Assembly: GCA_029204225.1 (NCBI GenBank) | Contig: CM055094.1 | Span: forward strand, 5,532,063 to 5,596,062 | Source: Diphasiastrum complanatum | Lineage: Eukaryota > Streptophyta > Lycopodiopsida > Lycopodiales > Lycopodiaceae | Direction of reading: 5' to 3' | DNA length: 64,000 bases | Part shown: positions 12,328-22,504 of the stretch, in pieces | Numbering within the stretch: the first letter of the stretch is position 1 | Layout: each line of letters begins with the position of its first letter | The notes under the pieces: generated by a model | Databases searched by the model: none | Seen by the model: only the letters and a program-made list of their open reading frames with translations | What the model was told of the DNA's origin: nothing | Position numbers and translations under genes: made by a program

Positions 12328-12980
12328 TGTGAAAAACTCAGATCCAAAAGATGCTAAAGTTTCATAAAGATCTTGGCCATGGAAGTTATGCACATCTAGA
12401 TTGAAAAAATGATAGAAATTGTGATGTTAAGCATACTAAACATCAACTAAACATCAAGATCTGATCATAAGCTTCCACAAACAGAAACTTGCTGTCCCTG
12501 TCCGTACTTCAGAGCCTACAACCTGCATTTCACACGTGTGAAGCCATAGCAACAAAGAAATCACAATTCTAGTGGCTAGAATGCAAGATATGAACAAAAA
12601 AGTGAGAGAGAAGAAGATGGATCTTCAAAGAGCATAACATTCATTCAATAGAATGAAAATGAGATATGTACATACTCGTGGAGATGGCTATTTATAGCAG
12701 CCATAGTGCCTCTTGGCCACTTGTCTTATGATAGGCTAAAATTGGGGTCCAATAGGATTCACCCATATACCTAGAAATTTGGTCAAATAGGAATGCACCA
12801 AATTATGAGCCAATAGAAGAGCTCCACACTCGACCTCCTCTAATTAATGTGACCTCAAAAGTAGTGTACACATACTTTGGGCCTCTACATACATGTATGA
12901 ACCTATCTCTAACTTTTATTTGGCCATAGGCCTACAAAATCTCAAGTTAGGAAAATACTACTAGTTGACAATTTTTCACA
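12328..12980 (-). repeat. 5' LTR of copia 1
   Basis: 653 bp, bounded by the primer-binding site at 12327 and the AAGGC duplication at 12981. It contains the promoter box listed separately and the palindrome TTCACACGTGTGAA near 12530. Confidence 0.95.
12689..12696 (-). promoter_or_regulatory. TATA box in the 5' LTR of copia 1
   Basis: Minus-strand TATAAATA inside the 5' LTR, upstream of the leader and gag-pol and in a position suited to LTR transcription. Inferred from motif and position only. Confidence 0.6.
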
Positions 12981-12985
12981 AAGGC

Positions 12986-14525
12986 TAGCTATAGAGTCAA
13001 AACACCAGCTAGACCTATCTAATTCCTCATGATTATCTCCGTCATGTGGACCTTGTTGCCCCTGCACGCGCAAGACACATATATTAGTCTTCCGAACAAT
13101 CGTATGGGAGTGAGAGAGAATAGCAAGTTGAAAAAACATAAAATGGATTTCATGTCGTACATGAGGAGTAGCATCCCAGTTTATACGCATGCCCTGCCTC
13201 TCCAATAACTCGAGTACTGCCTGCGTACCGTGGGAATACACATACATGTACTCGTCATGTGTGAAAGAACGTCCCATGACTGATCGTTGCACAAACATTC
13301 CAAATTTTGATCATATAAAGAGAGCTTTTTATTCCAAAATGTCTTACGAAAAACTCCCAAGAGCAAAAAAAAAAAAAAAAACAATCAATAGTCAAATATC
13401 ACAAATGGATATAGGGTAGACTTACAAAGTGGGCTTGAAAATATCCCTCGCTGCCACTGCCCAAGTGAGAAGGCCCCGTTGTCTCTAGTCACCCTTCTAC
13501 CCAAGGACATGATGCTTGATTGGCTATGTGATGCACTTAGAGTAGCCTCGGCAAACAACCAGGAAGTAACAGAGAGAGAGCGAGAATATGAAAGGGGGTG
13601 CGAGTTACATGTAAGCTATGATGATCAACCTTCACATGTTTATTGATACGTGCAATTTTGCACATGTTTGTTGTATCCCTAACACATTTAGTTCCATTTC
13701 ATTAAGTACAAAAAATACAATGCTTTGTGGACGCATGGACAACACTTTCGTACGGAGCGCATTGACAAAAATAGAAACATGTACGATTGTGGAGTCATGG
13801 CAAATTTTACCCAAGAGAGTCGAGCAAGCACGACAGACACCAATTTACTCTCTTCTCAACTTGATTATTGTGGGACAATCAATGACATCCTCTACGTTGG
13901 ATTTAGGCAATTCAAAGAAACACTCAAAAAAAGCCTTGGAAATCGCCCACCCTCTTGTAGTGTAAACTCGCGCACCTTCTCCTCAAAAAGCGCACAGACA
14001 AAGTTACACAGCAGGGGTCCTATTGCGATACGGTCACGCACGTTAGGTTTGATGGCAATGGAGGGTTCGTGCAAAAGAAAAGTATGCCAGTCGTATGACG
14101 CTACTGTGGGGCTAGGAAACTCCATGAAGGATCACAATCTGGCTGAGCAACATGGACTATATGTAGTCCTTGCGGAAAGTTGAAACAACCAAAAAGTTGT
14201 TCAACAAATAGACAGCTGCTTGAATTATGGGATTATTGATAGTCTCTATCAAATACTCGTTGTTAGTTTGGACTGGTATCTCAGCGACAGTCTTGGTTAC
14301 GTAAGGTTTGATGATGTTTTTCGCTTGGCGATGGGAAATTGGCTGGCGATCACCAGACACTATGCTGATGGTGACTATGGAGTTAGTGTTTATTCGTACC
14401 TTGTAAGTGGTACCTTGGTATAAGATGAGAAAACGCAACTTCGGCATGTCCCACGTGGCGTAATCATGGAGAGCTAGCCCCATGTTGATGTCAGAGGAAA
14501 ATAGCGCCAGGTAAAAACCCATTGT
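12986..14525 (-). pseudogene. Decayed transposase-like sequence right of copia 1
   Basis: 12990-13300 encodes YVYSHGTQAVLELLERQGM followed by RINWDA, related to the piece near 5340-5420, with an intron-like gap (acceptor GTGCAG) before a short acidic tail. 13892-14125 encodes SYDWHTFLLHEPSIAIKPNV, which recalls the 'KSHDxHxLxxxxLPxA' block of the domain downstream of CACTA transposases (DUF4218). 14157-14522 is an unassigned open stretch. The order suggests a CACTA-like element whose right part was separated from the left by copia 1. Everything is broken by stops. Confidence 0.4.
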
Positions 14526-15540
14526 TACAAGAAGAGGGCCAGCTGTCTGAAGCCAAGGTTGGATGAAATTATCAGACGGCAGGGCCCAAATATGGGTGGC
14601 AGAAGGTATCTCGCGTTAGTGGAGGAGGAGGAAGTCATGATGTTAGATGATAAACAAGTGTGTTAGTGACGGAGATGGAAAAAAGAGAATAGGTGCTCAG
14701 AAAAGAGAAAAAGATGTCAAAAACAATTAAAAGGCTCAAAAACTGGAAAAAGGCTGAAATTGTGAGAAAAAAAGTGATAATAGTGGTATTGAGCGTGGAT
14801 CTGATAGCTATGAGTGCAGATGAAGGCTTGTGAAAAGTTTTGTTGCAATCGGATAACTTGGAAATTTTGAACGAAAATTCGACAGAGCTTCGCTGAGTGA
14901 AGTGACAAATGACTCAAATTTTGCCCTTATATAGCGGAATTTAGAGTGCATATTAGGTGAAGTGCACTTTCCCTAGATCAGTTCCAACCAAAATTTTGTA
15001 GAGACCTTTTTCACAGTATTCTAAGACCTCACAGAAGTCTGCAAATGTCCAGAAGGTGATTTGACTGCCTGTGAAGGTTCTGCAAGGGTTCAGACTATCT
15101 ACGAGGGTTCAACTCTCGCATGAGATGATCTCTTGTACAACTTGCTCCAGATATTGGATTTTCAAGATCAGACCATGTAGGGTTAGGTTAATTTCACTAC
15201 TCCGATTTCATTTATGCCCCTTGAGAAGGTTGGTTTGCTGATCTTGATGCTTTGCGAAGGTTCTGAAGATTCTGCCTTCCTGAACCCTCACAAACACTCA
15301 AAATTGATGATTTTTCCATCAATAACTTATGCAGAGATTTTCATAGATGCATCTGGTCAGATCTGGTGACTGTCAAAGTTTCAAGAGCTAACTCCCAAGG
15401 GATATCAAAAAATCATGGAAAAGTGATCTTTTTTAGTGTTTTTTCAAATACTAAGAACAGATTTTATAAAACAAAACAAAGTATTTATCTTTTATTATAT
15501 TATATACTTTGTACTATCAATCCATTAATTTTGCTTTTCT
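14526..15540. other. Unassigned DNA with AGGTTC/AGGGTTC repeats
   Basis: No gene recognised. 15000-15300 has several imperfect copies of GAAGGTTCTG / GAGGGTTCA, similar in flavour to the GCGAGAGTT-rich region at 54800-55400, possibly the untranslated interior of a retroelement. Confidence 0.35.
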
Positions 15541-15880
15541 ACCTAATTCAAATTTGAAAACGACGCTCATATTTTCATTCCAGTGGGAAGATGGCACTCA
15601 TATTTGGAGATGGCGCTCATATTTTCATTCCAATGTGAAAATGGCATTCATATCTGGAGATGATGCTCATATTTTTATTCCAGTGGAGGGAATGCATATT
15701 CATACATTTTGCTATTTTCCGTGATTCGAATTTGGGGATGGCGCTCATATTTTAGATCCAATGAAGGGAATGTATATTTGAATTTAGACAAGTTAGACTG
15801 TGAACAGTTTAGAGTTCTTAATTGTGACTGTAGACACTATGGTTAGATCCTTGGAAGTTGGGTGTGAAAGATTCAACTAG
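15541..15880. repeat. Short tandem repeats and CATTAG-E4-related sequence
   Basis: Imperfect copies of GATGGCGCTCATATTT with TTCATTCCAGTG recur about every 60 bp between 15553 and 15760. The block through 15880 is related in reverse complement to 890-1140 inside the E4 element. Confidence 0.6.
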
Positions 15881-16099
15881 CTTGATCATATCTGCTATAT
15901 TTCCATATTTGACATATTGCAGCCAACTTTGTTGTTAGACATACAGATTGACTTTTCAAAGTTCATCAGTCTAAATGTCATTTGAATAAACACTTTTTGA
16001 AAGTGTGGGAAAGTTAGAAGGTGATTTGAATCGATTCAAATTTAAATGTTTGGTACTTTGAATCTAGACCCAAAAATAGTAGGGTTAGCATTTTGGAGG

Positions 16100-16532
16100 G
16101 AAAGCTTCGACAAATAGATTTTGGACCTGTTAAAAAAGGATGTAACTCATGGAGAGAGTGATATTCTCTCTTCTCTATCTCATTTCATGCTTATACATGG
16201 TTCTCTTGGGTTCTACTATCCATTGGTGCACTATGCTTGTGATTGCATGCAATTCTATGTGTAGAATGGTCTATATTTGTTATTTTTGGATCCACATGTG
16301 TGAAATATAGTAGCTTGCTGGTTTTGTATGGACAACAATAGTACTTTATCATATCATTCAAGTTTGATCAAGTTCTATTAGTGTTTGCATTTCATTTTGT
16401 GTGTAGATACTGATTTTTTTACATTGGTGAGATTGGTAGTGTATTACTCTTTCTAACCCAAGATCTTTCAGGTGGATTGGATCATAATGATCTGAAATCC
16501 TTCACATGGTATCAGAGCTTGTGTTTTAGGTT
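16100..16532 (+). mobile_element. Ty1/copia 5' LTR end, primer site and leader remnant
   Basis: CTTCACA at 16500-16506 is followed at once by TGGTATCAGAGC (16507-16518), an exact initiator-tRNA-Met primer site. An ATG follows at 16533, and reading continues to a tag codon near 16590. The LTR start was not located. The gag is lost within about 100 bp, where CATTAG-like and R1 sequences begin. Confidence 0.7.
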
Positions 16533-16624
16533 ATGAAGGAGGAAATCAGATCTATCAATGATTTGGTGAAGATATCAAGGCTAGATCATGCTAGAGAGGA
16601 TTCTACACCAAAATCAAGTTCTTT

Positions 16625-16661
16625 CATTGGGGCCGTTTTTTGATTCAAAAAGGGCCTCTTC
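16625..16661 (+). mobile_element. Possible CATTAG-family end
   Basis: CATTGGGGCCG followed by TTCAAAAAGGGCC resembles the terminal repeat of the CATTAG elements. It is cut after 37 bp by R1 copy B, and no partner end was found. Confidence 0.4.
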
Positions 16662-17047
16662 TGTCATGCCCATTACTGGTCTCGGGTAGCGTGTCCACGC
16701 TAGGGATTGGTAGACCAACAACATGTAAGTTAATTGTGACTATAAGGGAATTGGGACCCTTATGAGTAAATGGTCATAATTAATGGTTGTAGGCAACACA
16801 TGGTGGTGGAGTTGGTATGAGTCTATCAGTGAGTCATTAGGGAACTGGATGACGTGGCCCAGATAGGCTGCAGAGGTGTCCATTGAGGTGTCATAGTGCA
16901 CTACTAGTGGTGCATGGGCCTTGGAGGATATAAGTATACCTGTTGGGCTCTCACTAGTGTATGCTTGATTTTGTGATTAGTAGCTACATGCTGATGGTGT
17001 GACTCCTCTTTCCATGAATCTGATTGATCCATAGCTTGGGGGCTGGA
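16662..17047 (+). repeat. Interspersed repeat R1, copy B
   Basis: Starts TGTCATGCCCATTACTGG and ends CTTGGGGGCTGGAT. TATA-like GATATAAGTATACC lies near 16927. Downstream (17048-17110) similarity continues to 50040-50090, so the unit may be part of a longer repeat. Confidence 0.75.
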
Positions 17048-17910
17048 TCCGTACGATCTAGGTTTGGTTGGGTTGGTTTATCCACCACCTGTTCCCTTGT
17101 GTTGTTGCTTTGTATGGTATGCTTAGGGTAGAATCTTGTTGTGTGGACTTTACTTTGGTATCATTGCTTTTCGAATTTGTTTCTTGGAAGGAATTTCGTG
17201 TCAATTCTGTTGTTGCCGATTACTCTGTGGTTAACATTTTTGTGAAAGCAACGTTTACTTTATTGGTTGCTGGTTTTTCCCTACAATCTCTTATTCTTCT
17301 TAAAAATGGTTATTTTTAAATGTTGTCTATTGTCTGTTTGGAAACAGGTTTGGTTTAAATCGGTGGGAATGGGCTGGAATAGAAGCAAAAATACTCTAAC
17401 CGGTTGGCTATTGAGTGTTGGTGATGTTTGACAGGATTGCAAAGCTGCTTACTGTGGCATCACAGGCTTATGTTTCATTTTTCAGCAAACTAACAGTTTG
17501 TATGCATGATTCTGAGCCTATAAAGCCATTCCTGAGGATGGTTGGGTTTAGATTTAATGACTATTTGTGAAAGTAGTTGTTAATAACCTGCTAGGTTTCT
17601 GAAAATTTTCAGCAGCATAACGGCTATTTTCCAAACACAGTGATGCAAAACCCTACAAAATCTTGTTTAATACAAGTAAAAGCAATCTGTAACTCGCTGC
17701 AAAGGCAAGGTAAATTACAAAGAAGCAGCAGATGTCTGTGTCTTGCTGCTTCCTACACCTAAAAAGTTGAAAATTGTGAAGGATAACTCCTAAAATGATA
17801 CTGGAAAACTTGCTGTAGCCGCCCTCCTTATTACCCTGTTACCTGCATGTAAACTCTACGACATGAGGGGTGATGGAGGGCGCTTTCAACGCCCTCATCT
17901 TCCTGCAAAT

Positions 17911-17952
<42 letters not shown>

Positions 17953-18540
17953 GTAGGTGGGCGCTTGCTTGATCCAGAGCTCTCTGGATTTGGTCGTGAG
18001 GAAATGGCTTGAATGGGCGGATGGAGTTAGCCCGAGGATGCGTGGAGAGGAGAGGAGATAATTTCGGGCGGGCGGCGGGGGGGGGGCGTTTATTAAAAAC
18101 ATGTGGAATTTCTTGCTCGAAAGGTGTTTTTTCGGTTTTAATGAATTGATAAGTTACTTATTGCAATTGTTTTTAAGCTAAAGAGTTGTTAATAGATTTT
18201 CAATACAATGACGTTTTAATTCCGGTTTCTTATTGCTTAAGTACCCATTTGCTGATTCATAGGTATAATTTGTTAATGAAAGCACGTATGGTCTAAAAAT
18301 TGGTTTTTGTGTAGACATTGCTTAATTTAGCAATTATTATACCCCTAACGAATGCAAACTGAACGAATTTTTTTTTTAATTTTCAGTTGGCAAGCAAATG
18401 GATACTTATGAAATTTTGGAGGGGGGTGCTACAGAAATTCACCCGGCATCACCAGGAAGTGATGGGAGAAACACGGAAATTCATCCGGCCTCACCCGACA
18501 GTGATGACACCCTAGACTCAGGACTGGATAAACCATTGGA
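17048..18540. other. Unassigned DNA
   Basis: No host gene recognised. Contains a (CT)n run at 17912-17950 and a poly-G run near 18078. 18400-18540 has a short duplicated unit (GAAATTCACCCGGCATCACC then GAAATTCATCCGGCCTCACC) leading into the gag relic. Confidence 0.4.
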
Positions 18541-18554
18541 CAGGCTATTTTAGC

Positions 18555-19200
18555 TTGCACAACGTCCCAGAGGATAAACGAATATCGTCGGTTCTATTGT
18601 TTCTGGAAGGTAAAGCCTCCTCTTGGTGGAGGAAACTTTCCATGAAACCGATGACTTGGGCTGGATTCCGGACGGAATTCCGGAAAGCTTTTGTCACGAT
18701 AGACGATTTCGAGCTGTATATTCGTTTTATCAATTGCAAAATGAGCAGCCGCGAACTGGACGGTTATGTCCAAGACTTCTTGGATTCTTTGGGCAGGGTG
18801 CCGTTGTTTGACCGTAAGTTAGCACAGTGGCAATTTGTTGTCGGATTGCCAGTTGACTATAAAAATGAATGCAAACGAAATATCCTCAACTCACTGGAGG
18901 ATGTTATCCGTGTGGCAAAAGCCTATGATAGTACAGTTGTTGCATCACGGAAAAGCCTGCACGGCCAAATGGCCCTGAAACCCAAGCAAGAAAAATCTAA
19001 CAAACGTAAGAAGCAGTTTTTTAACGAATTGGAAGTAGAAGCGTACCAATTGTCAAAGAAGAAGAAAAATAAGAAGAAATTGGTGGTGAAAGACAAAGCA
19101 TGATTAGCGGCACTTAAGCAAAATCTGTGTTTCCTCTACAATAAACCCAGACACCATGCTAAACAGTGCCCCGAACGAAAAGCAAAGTCGTCAAGACCTG
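18555..19200 (+). pseudogene. Retroelement gag relic
   Basis: An 182-codon open stretch (18555-19103) with the gag features GKASSWWRKL and LNSLEDVIRVAKAYDS and a lysine-rich end. After a tga at 19101 the same frame continues through a degenerate zinc knuckle, CFLYNKPRHHAKQC, in which the second Cys is Tyr. It is related to the gag at 32 kb (QNEWFLGGLP and MTSLEDVIASVKNYE), so it is probably from the same Ty3/gypsy-like group. No protease or pol follows. Confidence 0.65.
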
Positions 19201-19825
19201 GTTTCCATAGACTTTTGTAGGTTTTATTAACTAGGATAGGTCACAATAGGACAAGGCCTTTTATTGTCTTGATTACAATAGGACAACACATGGGCCCTTG
19301 GTATGACACAATACTATAGGCCTCATTAAAGTCCCATATGCATTTTGAATTTGAAAATTTGTCTAATAACTATGTTCATTTCACATGGAAATCTAAACCC
19401 ATCAGTATGCAAATTCGTTTATTAAGCTCATTTGTTTAGAGACTGGTCGAAATGCACTAATCGAAGAAGTAACATGTATTAAAAAAAAAATTCAAGAATT
19501 GAAATATTCAAATAGTTCTCTTCAAAAGACATTATATCAAAAAGGGCCCCTGTCAAATCTAAAAGTCAACATAAACTGTAAGCGACTAAATGAAATATGT
19601 CAAGTATTCCAAAAACTTTCCTCCTACTTTTGCATCAAGGAGGCAAGTTTCCTACTACTCATATTTTTAGCTGGTTTTTAGACTTTTGGCTTCATGCTTG
19701 TTTCAAACTCAATCGGTAAATTTTAAAACCAACCGGTTGGTTGTAGGACTTTGCCGGTTCTCTGTGAGCACTAGTCCAAGGAAAATAAATTTTTCATTCT
19801 TTACGTGAAATCGCTAATTTAGGGC
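19201..19825. other. Unassigned DNA
   Basis: No gene or repeat recognised. Confidence 0.4.
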
Positions 19826-19829
19826 CATT

Positions 19830-20580
19830 TGACCTCCTTCAAAGGCCATTTGAAAGTGATACTCTTTTCTCTCTGAAATCACGGTAATGCATAGAAAGAT
19901 GAAAATCACACCTAAAAAAAAATGTATCTGGGAGGCCAAAAATTTCATTTTTTTCGTTCGAAATCGTGATTTTTAGCCGTTTCACACATCAGAAGGCCAA
20001 CTGAGCGTTTGGGAGCCAAAAGAATTATGCATCCCGGAGGCTAAATTTTCATTTTTTTCACCCAAAATCGCCCTGGTCAAAGGGCCCAAAACCTAACCCT
20101 AAAAAAAATGTCTTTGAAACATATTTTTTGGCCTTTTGATGAAGTGAAACGGCCAAAAATCGCGATTTGGACGAAAAAAAATAAAAATTTAGCCTTCGGG
20201 ATGCGTTTTTTTTGGCTCTCAAATGCTCTCAGTTGGCCTTCTGATGAAGTGAAACGGCTAAAAATCACGATTTTGGGCTGAACAAAATGAAAATTTGGCC
20301 TCTTGGATACGTTTTGGTTGTTTTTTCTGGCATGATTTTCATCTTTGAGAAGACCTGATTTCTATGCTTTGCGTCATTTCAGAGAGAGAGAGAGAAAAGT
20401 ATCATGGAGGCCAAAATTTTCATTTTTTTCCATCCAAAATCGTGATTTTTAGCTGTTTCACTTCATCAGAAGGCCAACTGAGAGCGTTTGAGAGCCAAAA
20501 AAAAATGCATCTCGGAGGCTAAATTTTCATTTTTTCGCTCAAAATCGCGATTTTTGGCCGTTTCACTTCATCAAAAAGTT
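19830..20580. repeat. Foldback repeat cluster
   Basis: Blocks containing TTTCACTTCATCAGAAGGCC, AAAATCGTGATTTTTAGC and GATGCATCTCGGAGGC occur in forward orientation near 19900-20070 and 20400-20570, and in reverse complement at 20110-20330. The arrangement can form long hairpins. No coding content. Confidence 0.75.
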
Positions 20581-21103
20581 CCAACCTCTCTTAGGCCTTT
20601 GTTCTCTATTGTCTATCAATTAACAACCATCATGATGTTATCTCACCTAAAAAATCAAATCTCAAGCTCTCCTAAAATATAGTGGCCCTTCAATAGTGGA
20701 GATACTCGGGGTAGTGCCCGACATCTTCACTTACTCCAAGTCAGCATTTTTTATGCCAAGTCATCTGCCACATGGGAGCCTTTCATTTCTTATGTGAGAT
20801 GGGGTAATGTACTTTGTATCTTTTCTATCCAACGAGCATTGAGTTTATTGACAAATAAACATGTCTTGGGCTTGTGCGTGAAAACACCCTAATGATAATG
20901 CCTTGTGTAATGCAATGCCCCAAAAAGTTAAAACCAAAGAAATTCCACAAACTTAATAAAAAAGCCCAACGTTTTTCTTTTTTGTTCCAACGTTCCGATT
21001 TTGCCACGTTTGCATAGACTAATCATGGATCGTGAAAGAGAGCGTTCTTCCTTCTCTCCTTGCCTCCTCCGTTTCATCCTCCAATTTTTTATTTAAATTC
21101 TTT

Positions 21104-21785
21104 AAGAAGATGGAAATGGCATCGAATCTTGGAGGGTTTTGTTGGAATTCATTGCATTGTTGACACTTTCTGATGGCAATTTATGATCGAAAAGTTGGTG
21201 TAATGTAAATTTGATACCTATTTTATGTCCAGGTATGCGATCTTGATGTGAGATGTTTCTTGGTTTTTAGAAGATGGAAATGGCATCGAATCTTCGAGCG
21301 TTTGTTGGAATCCATTGCATTGCATTGCATTGCATTGTTGACGCTTTCTGATGGTAATTTATGATAGAAAACTTGGTGTAATGTAAATTTGATACCTATT
21401 TTATGTCCAGGTATGCGATGTTGATGTGAGATGTTTCTTGGTTTTAAGAAGATGGAAATGGCATCGAATCTTCGAGCGTTTTGTTGGAATCCATTGCATT
21501 GCATTGTTGACGCTTTCTGATGGTAATTTATGATAGAAAACTTGGTGTAATGTAAATTTGATACCTATTTTGTGTCCAGGTATGCGATCTTGATATGAGA
21601 TGTTTCTTGGTTTTAAGAAGATGGAAATGGCATCGAATCTTCGAGCGTTTTGTTGGAATACATTGCATTGCATTGTTGACGCTTTCTGATGGTAATTTAC
21701 GATAGAAAACTTGGTGTTATGTAAATTTGATACCAATTTTATGTCCAGGTATCCGATCTTGATGTGAGATGTTTCTTAGTTTTGA
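21104..21785. repeat. Tandem array of four ~165-177 bp units
   Basis: Units start at about 21104, 21269, 21446 and 21615, each beginning AAGATGGAAATGGCATCG. Each contains GTTGACGCTTTCTGATGG-type and TTGATACCTATTTTATGTCC-type blocks. Units differ mainly in a (CATTG)n tract with two to five copies. The array ends about 720 bp before the patatin-like start codon. Confidence 0.9.
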
Positions 21786-22240
21786 TTTGGAACATTAACT
21801 ATACAGTATTGATTTCTGCTGCTACTTCGATGATAGCAGTGTTTGTTCTTCCCGAATCATTGTCAGAATGATTGACAAATATTGCGAAGGGATCAAGACA
21901 TATCTGTTGGTTTTCGTGTTTGGATGCAGATTCGTGTAGATATTTGCATTTTCTGGTTGAGCAAAACATGATGATGCAGCTTTTTCTGAGAACCTTGCCT
22001 TCGCCAAGGTTTTTCTTAATCGCATATGCATAGTGCATTAGTTCTACCAAAACTATCCTCAAAAGACTCAGAGATTTGTGCATTCGGACTTCGCCATAAA
22101 GAAGATGACGTGCAGAAGTTTACTAAGTGCTGTTATCATGGAACTCAGAACAGCAGCTGCAATGGTTTGATTTAATATCATATTTCACAGCAGGAAAATT
22201 ATTATTCCAAAGACTATTTTTCGTCATAGACTCAAATTTG

Positions 22241-22504
22241 TTTCATGATATATTGGTCCTTTAAAGAGTCAGCTTGTGCACGAGTCAAGTATACAGAATA
22301 ATTTTTGCGCACATACGGAGGCATTTCAGATTACTCGCAAGATATATTAGCGCTTCAAAGAATCAATCTGTGCGGAAGACAAGCAGACCGAGCATCTTTT
22401 ATTTAGATATTGCACCATATCAGATTGCTTTCAAGATATGTTAGTCCTATACAAAATCAAGCCGTGCAGGAGAAAAAGCAGGCAAAAGCATCAACTGTCC
22501 AGAT
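22241..22504 (+). repeat. Direct repeats in the 5' leader of the patatin-like gene
   Basis: Three imperfect ~95-bp repeats, each carrying a CATATCAGATTGC / AAGATATGTTAGTCC type block. The last repeat runs into the start codon: ATATTGCACCATATCAGATT upstream corresponds to ATATGGCGCCATATCAGATC at the initiator. Confidence 0.7.

Larger units (their letters stand above)
7120..12980 (-). mobile_element. Complete Ty1/copia retrotransposon (copia 1)
   Basis: A 5861-bp element oriented on the minus strand: 5' LTR 12328-12980, primer-binding site 12316-12327, single gag-pol ORF 7768-11718, purine-rich tract about 7773-7783, 3' LTR 7120-7772. Both LTRs are 653 bp, begin TGTGAAAAAC and end TTCACA on the plus strand, and show no difference by eye. 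It is flanked by AAGGC on both sides. Every part needed for autonomous transposition appears present, so this is a very recent insertion. It interrupts the transposase-like relic whose pieces lie at 5120-6735 and 12986-14525. Confidence 0.97.

Noticed and set aside
21223-21736. Minus-strand ORFs with repeated HQVFYHKLPSESVNNA
   Set aside because: They translate the 165-177 bp tandem array; repetition is at the DNA level.
19830-21785. CRISPR-like regular repeats
   Set aside because: Units are long (165 bp or more), without short repeats and unique spacers, and the genome is a plant nuclear one.
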